Source: Prosopocoilus inquinatus
Lineage: Eukaryota; Arthropoda; Insecta; Coleoptera; Lucanidae
Length of the DNA stretch: 64,000 nt
Assembly (NCBI GenBank): GCA_036172665.1
Contig: JAYKNF010000013.1
Coordinates: forward strand, 806,001 to 870,000
Direction of reading: 5' to 3'
Under the pieces are notes generated by a model. It was not told the DNA's origin, did no database searches, and worked only from the letters and a program-made list of their open reading frames with translations. A program made the position numbers and the translations under genes. This document shows, one piece after another, positions 19,282-30,466 of this stretch; position 1 is the first letter of the stretch; every line of letters begins with the position of its first letter.

Positions 19282-22064
19282 CTTCTGTTCTATAGTGTTC
19301 TTGAGCTGTGTGAAGAGTGAGCACAGGTTTTGCAAAGGAATCTTCAAAATGTCCTTCGATTTTGTATTCACACGGCAGCAAATAAAGTAGCCACTGCAGG
19401 TAATCCATACGTACATCAAGGAGTCTTCTGTTTTTACTTTTGCAAGGACTGTGGTATGCATTCTTTGCATATTTGTACAATGTCACAGACTGCGAAGTAT
19501 CACCATTTAACAAATACGCCATGCTCTTACTTATGTAAAACAAAGCTAAAGTCTCCCATTTCTCAGTTGTATCGTCCTCAGCTAATGATACAATTAGCTG
19601 ATCAGCTTCAAAGATTAAGGTCCTCATGGAATTGGATTCTACATTTCCTTTCTCTATTATATACCCGATGGATTTGATAATTTGCAACTTGTTAAGACTC
19701 ATCCTTGCAATCTTTAAGCACAGAAAGCAAGCTCGAAAATATTCCAAGGTGTAGCATTGTAAACGATACTCAAAAGCAATAGCCATTAAAATGTCATACA
19801 CCTTCTCTTCCTTCAAGATTTCAACCACGTTAAAATCCGTATATTTCTCAAACGTGTCTAACGCTCTGTGCAAGAATTTCATGGCTTCGTCATACTTGTT
19901 TAGATTCAAGGATTCATACGAGGTGGTTATATCACATTCATCATTTGAAATTACATGCTCATTATCGGACACTTTCTTACTCATAATATTCGAAGGTCTT
20001 TTCATGTCCGTCAGGTTTTCTGACCGCATGTTTTCTTTTATGGCGTTGTATCGAATGTAATACAAGCAAGCGAGGTTAATCTTATCTTCTGCTGTGCTTG
20101 CTTTCTTCTCATAGCTTGCAAGCACGAGTTCTAGAACATCGCAAATACATTTGTGTATGCTAGAAACATCCCAAAATTGCACAAGAGCTTTCACAACCAT
20201 CACAATATCGGCGAGTTCATACAACTCTCTTAACACACAATTAATTGATATCTTACTCGGCCACACCGCTTTATACTGATCAAGTTCAAACTTCAATAAT
20301 TCTATTTTATTCGCTGTATTAATTGTAAAATTTGGATGAATGCTTTTAATAAATGGTTCGTTTTTCACGAGCACAATTGCCAGGTTCAATTCCTGGAGGA
20401 GTAAGTCGTCCTTATACTCCGATTTTATGTGGGCCCATTTTAGAAACAGACTCTTTCGCTCATTCGGACATAAGTATATATTCAAAGCAGATATTATCAG
20501 GGCCTTCTCTCGCTCCTTTTGTTCCAAATAATCATTTGTTAAACACGAAAGGCTCAGTTTTAAAATGTCCTTCAATATAATCGAGTTATCGTTGCCTTCG
20601 AATTTTATTAAATACTTAACAAATAACTTCTTGATATCAATTCGTTGCCTTGCGCTTATTTTTAATACATTAATGCTCACATTGTACAGGATTGCACCGA
20701 TTTCCTTCCACAGGGCTTTCCAGTTTGCGCAGTGACGCTGCTTCAATTTCAAAATGAATTCACAACAGTCTTTCATATGTGTTCCAAACTCGCGTATTAA
20801 TTCCTCTGATGCATTTGATTCTCGTGTTTTATCGCAGAAATCTTGAAAGAGGTATCCGCCTGTTACACAACAGCTGTAAGCCGAAGCGAAATCTGTCTCG
20901 AAACCGCACTTTCCACAAGGACATTTTAATTTGACTTGAGTATACCCAATACTGATACTCTTAGTTAATTTAAACAGTTCGATTTGGACTGAATCACTTA
21001 TGGTATTATCCCAAAATGTGGAACTGAAACTTTTGTAGTTATTTACAATGCAATTAACTATCGTGTGCCAAAGCCTGCAGGTGATTGCAGTCACCCCTTG
21101 TGACTTAATCAATTGATTTATTTGATTAGTGGAAGAAGTTAAAGTCTGACTCACTTGTTTCTTGCTGAGATGATATTTTTCCTCGGTTATTAGTGCAGCT
21201 ATACCATCTATTATTGAAATTGCTCTATTAATAGCAAGACACCTAAAATTGGATTTGATGCAGTTGATCGTATAATGAATTACGTCCTTCACATTGCAGA
21301 AATATTTTTTTTTAACCAACGGTTTCACCAGGAAAGCAAGAAGACTAAAAATTGAGTCACACAGTTCTTCATTCCAAACAACGCTGTTACTTTTTTCCTC
21401 CAGCAAGTTCAAAATAAGTAAAAATGCTTTACATAACTCGAGGACATCCACTCCAAAAGTCTGGCAATATCCGAAATAATTGCAGAGTTTTAGTTGCATT
21501 AGATCGTTTGGTGATACTTCAAAACACATCTTGAAATAGAGCACACACAAGTCCAAGAAATCTTCTGTGTTAACCTTTGGCTCACTATAGAATAACTTTG
21601 ATATAAAATTGTGTATTACTTTGCAACATTCCTGATACAAGGTTTTATTTGATTCTTCATTTAGATTCTGTTCAAACTCGGGCAGTAGTAGAAATTCTAA
21701 CTGTATAACGTACCTTGGAGTTTTCTGAAATGAATAAACTTCACTTTTGAATGTGTTTAGGGTAACAAAAAAGATTAAGTACCTGTGCAGAGAAAAATTT
21801 AAGAATGTAGTATAAAGACCGCAAATAGCTATTAGATGAAACATCATCCAAGGTGCATATAGCTTTCGAACATACCCTCAACGTGGTTATCAAATCTTCA
21901 GCAGAAAACTTATCTGTTGCGTTCGCGCAAGCATTGCAACAACAAATTACAAAATTCAATGCCGCCTCTTGGGTTAGTCGACTGCTTGTTGGTTCATTTA
22001 CGAATTTTTTTAACTCACCGCTTTTTACGTCTGACAACAATGATTTATAAATCTGTTGATCCAT
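19282..22064 (-). CDS. thr: Separase-like regulatory subunit (three rows-like), exons 1 and 2
   Basis: Exon 1 runs 22064-21783 (94 codons, MDQQIYKSLL...). A 58-bp intron follows (GT at 21782, AG ending 21725), then exon 2, 21724-19282 (814 codons plus one base). With the last exon at 10031-8494 the protein is about 1,420 residues, close to what I recall for Drosophila Three rows. It is helical throughout, with no transmembrane segment. A cysteine cluster (LKCPCGKCGFETD) lies near the middle. The final 200 residues of exon 2 look like repeat helices (FEKYTDFNVV, then YFRACFLCLKIARMSLNK), as in the alpha-solenoid of separase. An in-frame stop 39 bases upstream of the ATG supports the start. Expected role: partner of the separase protease in cleaving cohesin at anaphase. 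Family identity is inferred. Confidence 0.6.
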
Positions 22065-22811
22065 TCCTGCTTTGCAATTCTGGAGAAAAGTGGCCGGTTA
22101 GCTTTTGTAGGTTGATATTCAAATCAAATTTACCGTCACTTCCTTGCAGAAAACATAGCCTTAATTGCGCCAAATCTTCGCAAAGTTTAGAGCCACTTTA
22201 ATCTAAAATAATGTTTTGCAGTTAAACAAATCTTAATAACCAGATTAAAAACTAAATACATGTTAGTGACAATGAAATTCGACTTTCGAAAAAACCGTCA
22301 TTTTAGTATCTTGCCAACATCAACATGCTAAGCCACAATCCTGAACGGCAAGAATTTATTTATACCTACATGACTTCCAGCATGATCAGCCGGATAGACA
22401 ACATAGGCGTCTTCTTTTATTCAACCAGTTGATTTAATCACTTCATCGGTGTGACGTCATCGATGAATGTCAAATAAGCCACCGATGACTCAAATTACGC
22501 TGAATAAAAGAACAGTCAGCTTGTCTGCTGATCAGAGGTTGTTGTTGGTAATTGCAATTGGAGTACAAATAAATAACCTACACAGTTGGAAACATTTATA
22601 TTTGCTAAAACTTGAAAGAAATTTACAGTACTTTACCATTCTTTTTTATATCGTATGTCGACGTATCAATTTCTACACTGACTGAAACTCAAACCCTCGA
22701 TCTTTATACGTTAACATAACTGATAAGAACTGTTCTTCATTATTTTCATTCATCCTTATATCAAATAACGTTTTGGTGTTTTTCATGTTTACAAACTAAC
22801 AAACAGCCTAC
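22065..22811. other. Upstream region of the separase-like gene, no further gene seen
   Basis: The first 150 bases likely hold 5' untranslated sequence; a possible acceptor (TTTTCTCCAG) lies just upstream of the ATG. A palindromic TGACGTCA at 22452-22459 could be a CREB/ATF-type site but may be chance. The plus-strand 72-codon frame at 22467 has no recognisable content. Confidence 0.35.
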
Positions 22812-23407
22812 AATATAGACATCAATCAGTAGGGACAGCTTCTGTCGGCACCTTTGAACTTCATACTACAATTTTCCGAACCCAAGTAGGCGGGCAGTCA
22901 TTCTAATGCTACCAGATGTCGCTACTTGAAAAACTTATTTATTTCGTAAGATATACCTCTTATATTAAAAAACCAAAGCTTATTTTATTAGAAAAATTAC
23001 AAGTGAGCTCAAAATAGTCGAAACATGATGAAATTCGATAAGATAATCTAATGGTTACTTATCCACCAAAACAGCTGATCGGTAATTGACGGCCATATTG
23101 AATGTGTGCCGGAATTCTGGTGGAACGTCTGTTTTTTGGCCATGCTCAGGTGATCACCGAGCCTGAATGCAGACCCTAATGCATACTCAGCATATTGAAA
23201 GTTAACAACTCGTGTTCTTAAAGAGTTAATGTGAGAATGCTAACTGCTGAAGCTTGCCAGTCCAAAAGCATGTCTGTTCAATAGCTATGTTGAATTAGTA
23301 ACTCAGCTCCTGTGGTTACCTGAACGAGGCCATCAACCATTGATCGTTGCGCCACGCTCGGTCGCTTGATGAATGCCCGCTCACTTCGCACATGCGCTCT
23401 CAGAAAC

Positions 23408-23638
23408 TGTTGCGATAGAATGAACTTTATAACTGATTCATTATTGCTTTATTTTAGCATATAAGCACTGATATAAATGTTTTAATACATTTTTTGGTAT
23501 CTCAGAAATAGTATCGTGTGTCGTCGTTGTCGTCACTCTTGCGCATGCTCGCAACCAGTCCGCCCTTCCCTTGTGCTCATGCCGGTCACATCTCAAAGAG
23601 TGCGAAAATTCAAACGCAAAATATAAACAGACCGCACA
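23408..23638 (-). repeat. 3' LTR of the BEL element
   Basis: 231 bp with TG...CA ends. It differs from the other LTR at three places (GATTC/GGTTC near the start, GTCGTCG/GTCGGCG in the middle, GAGTGCG/GAGAGCG near the end), about 1.3 percent. Preceded on the coding strand by the purine tract. Confidence 0.95.
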
Positions 23639-23755
23639 TACTCCCCTCGTTGAACATTGATGTTCAACAACTCAAATGATACAATTAACATTCTACATTT
23701 CTGAACTAATTAACAATACATCTAAATAGGAACAATAATAGAACAAAGTTTTTTG

Positions 23756-25285
23756 TTACTTTGTTACTTGTTCACTGTTTAGTGTTTCAATTGGTAATGG
23801 ACAAATTTTTGTTAATGCACGTTTCAGCACACCACTCGAAGTCTTCACACTAACCACCCTGGTTACTCCATCATCGCCTGGATGAAGCATGACGATTCTT
23901 CCGAGAGACCATCGCAATGGAGGTAAGTGATCGTTTTTTATTAACACCAGTGATCCTACAATAGGAGTTGTGCCATTTCTTTTCCACTTGACTCTTCTTT
24001 GTAGCTGTGGAAGATACTCTTTGGACCATCTTGACCAGAAGCTTTGGTGTATTTGTTGAAGCAGCTGATATCTTGACAGTCGATTCATGGGAACATGTTC
24101 TACATTCGAATCTGGTAATCCAGTCAAGGGGCGACCAATAAGGAAATGGGCCCGTGTTAAAGGAGATAAATCATGAGGATCCACGGAAAGAGGTGATATT
24201 GGTCGAGAATTGAGTGTAGCTTCAATTTGTGTGAGAACTGTGACAAATTCTTCGTAAGTTAATGCTGTTTCGCCAATAACCTTATATAAATGGTGTTTAA
24301 TACATTTAATTCCAGCCTCCCACAATCCGCCAAAATGAGGGGAATTTGGAGGTATGAAGTGCCACTGTATATTCTCATCATTGCAAGCTCGTACAATGTC
24401 GTTTTCAGCTGATAGCAAAAATTCTTTTAGTTGCCTTCGAGCACCAACAAAGTTGGTTCCATTGTCTGAAAATACACGGGCCGGTTTACCGCGGCGCGAG
24501 ACAAATCTTCGAAAACAATTTAAAAAATCATTTGTAGACAAACTTGTAACTAATTCAATGTGATTTGCCTTACTAGCAAAACAAATAAAAAGACATATCC
24601 AAGCTTTATGTGTTTTGGATCCACGACCCTTGTAATTTTTTAACTGAAATGGTCCTGCGTAATCAATACCTGTGTTGTAAAAAGGATAACTAGCAGTAAC
24701 CCGTTCTTTAGGCAAGTTGGCCATTATTGGAAACTCGGTTTTGGGTTTTAGTCTGAAACAAACAAGACATTTCCTGCAAACTAATTTTGCTGCTTGCATA
24801 CCTGCCGTGAGCCAAATTGTCTGTCGAACATGATACAATAAAAGCTGTGGACCAGCGTGTTGTAATTTGCGATGTTCATACTCAAGAATAAGCTTGGAAA
24901 GAACATGCTTTCCATTTAGCAATAGAGGATGTTTGGCATCATAGGTAACTTCTGAATTCTCTAACCTGCCACCAACTCTTAAGAACCCATCATTATCCAA
25001 AAAAGGAGACAATGCAGCTAAATTGTGTTTCTCCTTAAAACCTGCATTTGCCCTTAAAAGTTGAATTTCTTGAGAAAAGTCCTCATTCTGAGCTAACTTG
25101 ATAAGAGTAAAAAATGCCAACTGAAGTTCATTAACTGACAGAGGTCCGTATGCTCTTTGTTCAGGAGGTTTCTTTGAGTTAGCACTAAATCTCAAACAAT
25201 ACGCTGTGACGCGTTTCAGCCTATTCAAATTAGAATAACGAAAAAATGGAAATTGTTCTTGCTTCTCAGCACATAATGTGTGAAA
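23756..25285 (-). pseudogene. BEL/Pao integrase and C-terminal pol region
   Basis: This continues the reverse transcriptase frame after a single in-frame TAG at 25288-25286. A zinc-binding block precedes CLVCFRLKPK. The catalytic triad is visible as the aspartate in NTGIDYAGPF, the aspartate in FSDNGTNF and the glutamate in GGLWEAGIK. After that comes the usual BEL C-terminal domain with SRYQLLQQIHQSFW and GSLVLIKND. Apart from the upstream stop the frame is open over 490 codons. Confidence 0.9.
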
Positions 25286-27310
25286 CTACACCTTAGTATC
25301 GGGAATTTGTAAATCTACCTTTGATTTAAACCTTCTTGGCCAAGTAACATTTGTAGAAGACAACCAAGGAGACCCATTCCACCAAAAAATTGATTCAATT
25401 AACATATTTGCTGTAAGTTCCCGAGATGCAACATCAGCGGGATTATCTTTGGACCTTACATGACTCCAATTGTCAATAATAGTTAACTGTTGTATTTGTG
25501 ACACTCTATTGGAAACAAAAGTTTGCAAATGTTTAGGATCTTTTTGAAGCCAAGTTAAGACAATTTCGGAATCTGTCCAATAATAGATGTTTGCTTTAAC
25601 TGTAAGCGCTTCCGACACCTTTTGCATTAACTTAGCCAGAAGTAACGCACTGCTTAATTCCAACCGAGGAATTGTTAATGATTTAATTGGGGCAACTTTT
25701 GTTTTTGCACAAAGAAGTTCGACCTTCACTGATTGACTGGCATCTAAACTTCTAACATAAATGCAGGCAGCGTATGCATCTTGAGACGCATCGCAAAATG
25801 CATGAAGCTCGATTTCAGATGAATGCTCCCAAATTGCACGTCTTGTTATTCGCAAACCATTTAACGAATGAAGATTTTGGCGAAAGAAAAGCCATTTTTG
25901 TTGAAGATCTTGCGGAACGGGGTCATCCCAACCTAGTTTTAAATTCCAAAGCTTCTGTAACATTATTTTTGCCAAAATGATGCAAGGACTGACAAGACCT
26001 AATGGATCAAATAGCTTTGCAACATCAGATAGAACACTTCTTTTTGAAATTGTCTTGTGATTCTGTTGAGCAGAAATTTTATAACTTAAAACATCTGAAT
26101 GACTGTTCCAATGAATACCCAACGTTTTTATAGATTCATCACATCCCAAAGAAATAATTCCCATCGTTTCATGGTTATGATGCAAACGATCTAAAATAAT
26201 TTTACTGTTGGAGTGCCACTTTCGTAGAGGAAAATGGACGTCTAACAACATATTTGAAATGTCTAGACAAGTTTTTATGGCTGTTTCTTCACTATCGAAA
26301 CCTGTAATTAAATCATCCATATAAAAGTCTTTTAGGATAATCTTTGAAGCAACTGGATACTGATTTTCATTATCAAAGGCAACTTGATGTAAACATCTGA
26401 TAGCTAAATAAGGAGCTGAACTAGTTCCGTATGTAATGGTGTTTAATTGAAAGACCTGTGGTTCTCTATCCGGATGATCCCTCCACAAAATTTGCTGCAA
26501 AAATCTGTCATCTGGGTGAACCAACACCTGCCTATACATTTTTGCAATATCCCCCATAACTACAAATTTGTATTGCCTGAATCTTAGCATAATGTCAAAA
26601 ATATCGTTGTAAATGATAGGACCTGTGAATTGGATGTCATTGAGAGACCAACCAGAATCAGTAGGAGAAGATCCATCAAACACAACCCTCAATTTTGTTG
26701 TTAAACTTTCCTCTCTAACGATTCCATGGTGAGGAAGAAAGTAAGATGGAATCTTGTGATTTCTGACATCTACTGCAGTCATATGATCTAGATCTGCGTA
26801 CTCTTTCATAAAATCGACATATTGAGATTTCATTTCAGGACATGACAACAACTTGCGTTCTAATTGAAGCAATCTTTTCATTGCCACTTCTTTGGAATTT
26901 CCTAATAGAAAAGGGGAATGTTTCAAAGGTATTCGCACCATGAAACGACCATCTTCAGATTTAGTAAGGTTATCGCAGAAATGTTTTTCACATTCATCAT
27001 CTTCAGAAAGAACAGTAGAAGATTTTTCAATTTCCTCAACTTCCCAAAATCTTTTAACATCAGCATCAAGTGATCGACTATTGACGAAGTTGCAAGAAGC
27101 GTTTTGAGTAGGCTGCTTTAAAGAGCCACACACAATCCACCCTAAGGCAGTATTGCGTAACATTGGTAAACTCTTTCCCAGTTTAATTGTCTGATTAAAT
27201 AGAACCTTCCAGAAAATATCGGCACCCAGTAATATTTCTATATCACTGGGTACATTGAAACTTGAGTCAGCCAACGAAATGTCTTGGAATATTCCACGAT
27301 TGTACGTCAA
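25286..27310 (-). pseudogene. BEL/Pao reverse transcriptase and RNase H
   Basis: 674 codons. Visible in order: the end of the protease (IEILLGADIFW), reverse transcriptase with KFVVMGDIAKMYRQV and the catalytic YMDDL near 26318, then an RNase H-like part with ELHAFCDASQDAYAACIY and YYWTDSEIVLTWL. The frame starts by a shift of one base near 27290 relative to the protease fragment and ends in a TAG, after which integrase follows in the same frame. Confidence 0.9.
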
Positions 27311-27836
27311 GAGTTTGGTTTGGAATGTTATCCGTTATTTTCGGAAGCACATAACAGGAAATCACCGTAGAAAATCTGTGAAGCATAAAACTGATGTTGA
27401 CATTACATTTCCTGTCAAGTTTGGAAACCAATTTATTGATCCCCATGATAGAAATACTCGAAGATGTCTGTTCGAGATTTAATAGATTGCACAGTTTCGA
27501 AGTAATGAAATTGATCTGTGACCCACTGTCTAACAATGCTTTAGCCGTGTGTTTTATTCCAGAGGAATCTTCAATCGTAACTAATGCAGTTGATAATAAC
27601 GTGAAACCATCATGAGAAAAGTTTGAAAATGCACATGACGATGGGGTCGAAACTGGGGCTTGGTTTTCGGTATTTGATGACGTCATTTCTTTTTCCAAAT
27701 GAATTAAAGAATTGTGTTTACCACGACATTTTTTGCAAGGACCTGAGCGGCAGTTTTTCAACTCATGACCTAAACAAAGACAATTCTTGCATAATTTTAG
27801 GGCTGTAACCTTTTCAATTCGAGTAGGAATAGTCAA
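27267..27836 (-). pseudogene. BEL/Pao zinc knuckle and aspartic protease
   Basis: 189 codons. Cysteine-rich knuckles (LCKNCLCLGHELKNC, then CKKCRGKHNSLIH) are followed by the aspartic protease motif ALLDSGSQINFI. It overlaps gag at 27814-27836 in a different frame, showing a one-base frameshift, and is shifted again against the reverse transcriptase at about 27290. Confidence 0.85.
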
Positions 27837-28953
27837 ACCTAAAAACTCTGCAGTTGTAGATCGTATGGTCTTGCTTACAAAAATTGCATGTAATTTTTGA
27901 TGTATTTACCATAGCTAATCGTTTATGAAAATGACGACCATCTTTCACATCTTTTGTTTTTATACCATGGTTAATGTCTAACGTTTCGAGAAGATTGGCG
28001 CGATTTTTTATAAAATCTAGGAACTCTTGCAATTCCGGAAAATTGTTTGTAATTTTATGTTTTTCCCACTCTCGGACAGTGGATTTATCGAGTTTAGTTG
28101 TTATTATATAAATAATTAAAGTGTCCCAATGCTGGGTCGGTTGGTTTAATGTTACCAAGGCTCGTAAATGCTTGGACACTGTATCAATCAATGAACGTAA
28201 ACCATACGCAGTTTCTTTCACTAAAACTTCTGTGTCAAAAATAGCTTTTAAATGATTGTGTACTAATAATCTGGGATTATTAAATCGCTGGCAAAGTAAA
28301 TCCCATGCTGCTGTATAATTGTCAGTGGAAAATTCAAGAGCTTGTATAACTTTCATTGCATCTCCTTCTAAGGAGGCTCTTAAATAGTGATATTTTTGAA
28401 TATTGTTTATTATAGCATTCTCGTGAATGAGAGATTGAAAAGTGTCTCTAAATTCTAGCCACCCGTTATAATTGCCCTTGAATTTTGGTAATTGAATAGT
28501 AGGAAGCTTAATATTCCGTAAATGGTCAGTTTGGCGATTGTTCAAACTGCAATCACTTAAATGATCATTATCATTACTGTTTGCTTGACTTTGTTCATCT
28601 GACTGTAAGTCAGATTTTTGATTAAATTCATTTGACTTTGAAAGAAAACGCTCGAGTAAACATTTGCCTATTGCAAAAGTGGATGTAAACGAATCAGTGA
28701 AATCATCGCGATATTTATAATGTTCATCAAGAACTTGCTCATCACACATGCACTCTATTTGAGTTTGTATTTCCTCAAATTCAAGTGATAATTGCGACAT
28801 TGAATTTAATCGTATTTCTAATTCTTTAATTAGCTCATTTGATAGCTCCTCATTAGCAGCTACCGCACATTTTAATGGGTCTAAAAACTTTATAAAATTG
28901 GTGACTTTTTGTTTAGTGCAACCGCGTTTTCTGACGGCTTGTTTGAGATTCAT
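27814..28953 (-). pseudogene. BEL/Pao gag
   Basis: From the ATG at 28953 (MNLKQAVRKRG) about 379 residues. It has the BEL gag layout: a helical N-terminus, then IKLPTIQLPKFKGNYNGWLE and a RYHYLRASLEG-like block (here KYHYLRASLEGDA), typical of the DUF1759 domain, then CNFCKQDHTIYNC. It ends early because of the frameshift near 27830. Confidence 0.9.
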
Positions 28954-29210
28954 TGTACTTGCTGAACGAGAATACAAAATGGCAGCAAATTATTACGCAA
29001 TATTGTAAATTGTTAATTGCACAAACTGAAACTAGGTAATAGTAGGACAGAAAATAGGACTTACATTAGTCGCCTCGCTATCCCTGTTTCTTCGTTGAAT
29101 TGTTGCTTTTTCCGCTAAGTTGGTTCGGTATCGTAGCTCGTAGCACGTGGAAAATGATGAATGTCGTCTATTAATCGTCGAACCTTCTTATGCGACTCCG
29201 AAGGACCAAA

Positions 29211-29441
29211 TGTTGCGATAGAATGAACTTTATAACTGGTTCATTATTGCTTTATTTTAGCATATAAGCACTGATATAAATGTTTTAATACATTTTTTGG
29301 TATCTCAGAAATAGTATCGTGTGTCGGCGTTGTCGTCACTCTTGCGCATGCTCGCAACCAGTCCGCCCTTCCCTTGTGCTCATGCCGGTCACATCTCAAA
29401 GAGAGCGAAAATTCAAACGCAAAATATAAACAGACCGCACA
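29211..29441 (-). repeat. 5' LTR of the BEL element
   Basis: 231 bp, TG...CA ends, 3 differences from its partner. On the coding strand it is followed by TT and TGGTCCTTCGGAGTCG, a plausible tRNA primer-binding site. Confidence 0.95.
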
Positions 29442-29497
29442 GAAACGGTAAGACCGAAAAGCCCAAGTTGTCCCTACTGATTGATGTGTATACTGTG

Positions 29498-30466
29498 CGC
29501 GATCCCTCAGCAGTGTTACCACTCATAGGTTGTATACTCTGACACAACACTTCCGAAGGACGTTTCTTTGGCTTTCCACTTCCTTTTTTTCTTGTTAAAG
29601 ATCCAGTTTGTCGAAATAATACCACACTTCGATTTAAACACTATAGAACTTGGTTATAATCAATAACAATTTCTGGAAACTGGACACGGAATTCCTTCAA
29701 ACAATCTTGAATTGAATAGGACCAGACAAAATTTTGCAACCGTTGCGAAAGTAACTTTTAATCAGAAATGTTTCTTCTTTAATTGAAAAAGGCGTTGCTT
29801 AGTAGTTTGTGATAAAATATAGTTTTGAAAATCTATTAATGCAAAATCACTTTTAAGAAGGAAATGATATTTCAATATCAATTTTGACGTTACACCTGAC
29901 AGCTTAGAAGTTGAACTTAGAAGCGACATGCATGCAGTGGACAAATCCTCGTCCACAACCCACTTGACCAGATTTTTAATTAGACGCTCGTTACTAGTAG
30001 GTACAATATTCGCTGTAATTTGTACGAGAACAATTATCGCTGCAATTTTTTTGTAACCATGGAATTGATTAAAATTAAGTTTTCTCGTTGGCTAATGAAC
30101 ATGAACTCACAGATAAATTAAATAGTCGGAAAAATTTTAATTGAAAAAATGCCAATTGAAAGGCCATATAAGCGTTGGCCATGGTTTAACTTTGTCCGAC
30201 GCCGGACAAAGGTTGACAGCTATCGGATAAATTTTAGCGCTAAAATATTTTAAAATAATTGACCAATAGGAACATGTTTTAGCCGCCGGACAGCGGATGT
30301 AATGAGAACTAATAGGCTTAAAACCATGGCAACACACATAATCCTCTGTGGTCGGTTGGCAATACTGTTTATCCGTTAACTTTCTGACGTTTATTCAAAA
30401 AGTAAAAAAGTCCGTTGCTCCTTATCGTTGTTGCTATCATTATATTTATTTCGTAAAGATAACAAG
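29498..30466. other. Upstream region of KNL1 with a degenerate repeat
   Basis: 29760-30130 is related to 7630-7990. A 64-codon minus frame at 29956-29762 and another at 30337-30137 are not recognisable proteins. The last 100 bases before 30467 presumably include the KNL1 promoter and 5' leader, but no clear core motif stands out. Confidence 0.4.

Larger units (their letters stand above)
23408..29441 (-). mobile_element. BEL/Pao LTR retrotransposon, decayed
   Basis: LTRs of 231 bp lie at 23408-23638 and 29211-29441. They start TGTTGCGATAG, end GACCGCACA, and differ at 3 positions. Target duplication GAAAC is at 23403-23407 and 29442-29446. The element reads on the minus strand: primer-binding region beginning TGGTCCTTCGG next to the LTR at about 29208; gag; protease; reverse transcriptase; RNase H; integrase; purine tract GAGGGGAGTA at 23639-23648. 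The coding region has two frameshifts and one in-frame stop. About 6.0 kb in total, with no envelope gene. Confidence 0.95.
22812..29497. mobile_element. Inverted-repeat DNA element split by a BEL retrotransposon
   Basis: The left terminus (TATAGACATCAATCAGTA, then GGACAGCT) at 22815 is inverted at 29463-29497 (TCCCTACTGATTGATGTGTA). The left part 22812-23407 and right part 29442-29497 together match the unsplit copy at 58440-59149, which reads straight through CTCAGAAACGGTAAG where the BEL element sits here. Confidence 0.85.

Noticed and set aside
22452..22459. TGACGTCA as a regulatory site for the separase-like gene
   Set aside because: A single 8-bp match with unknown transcription start is not enough; mentioned only in the spacer entry.
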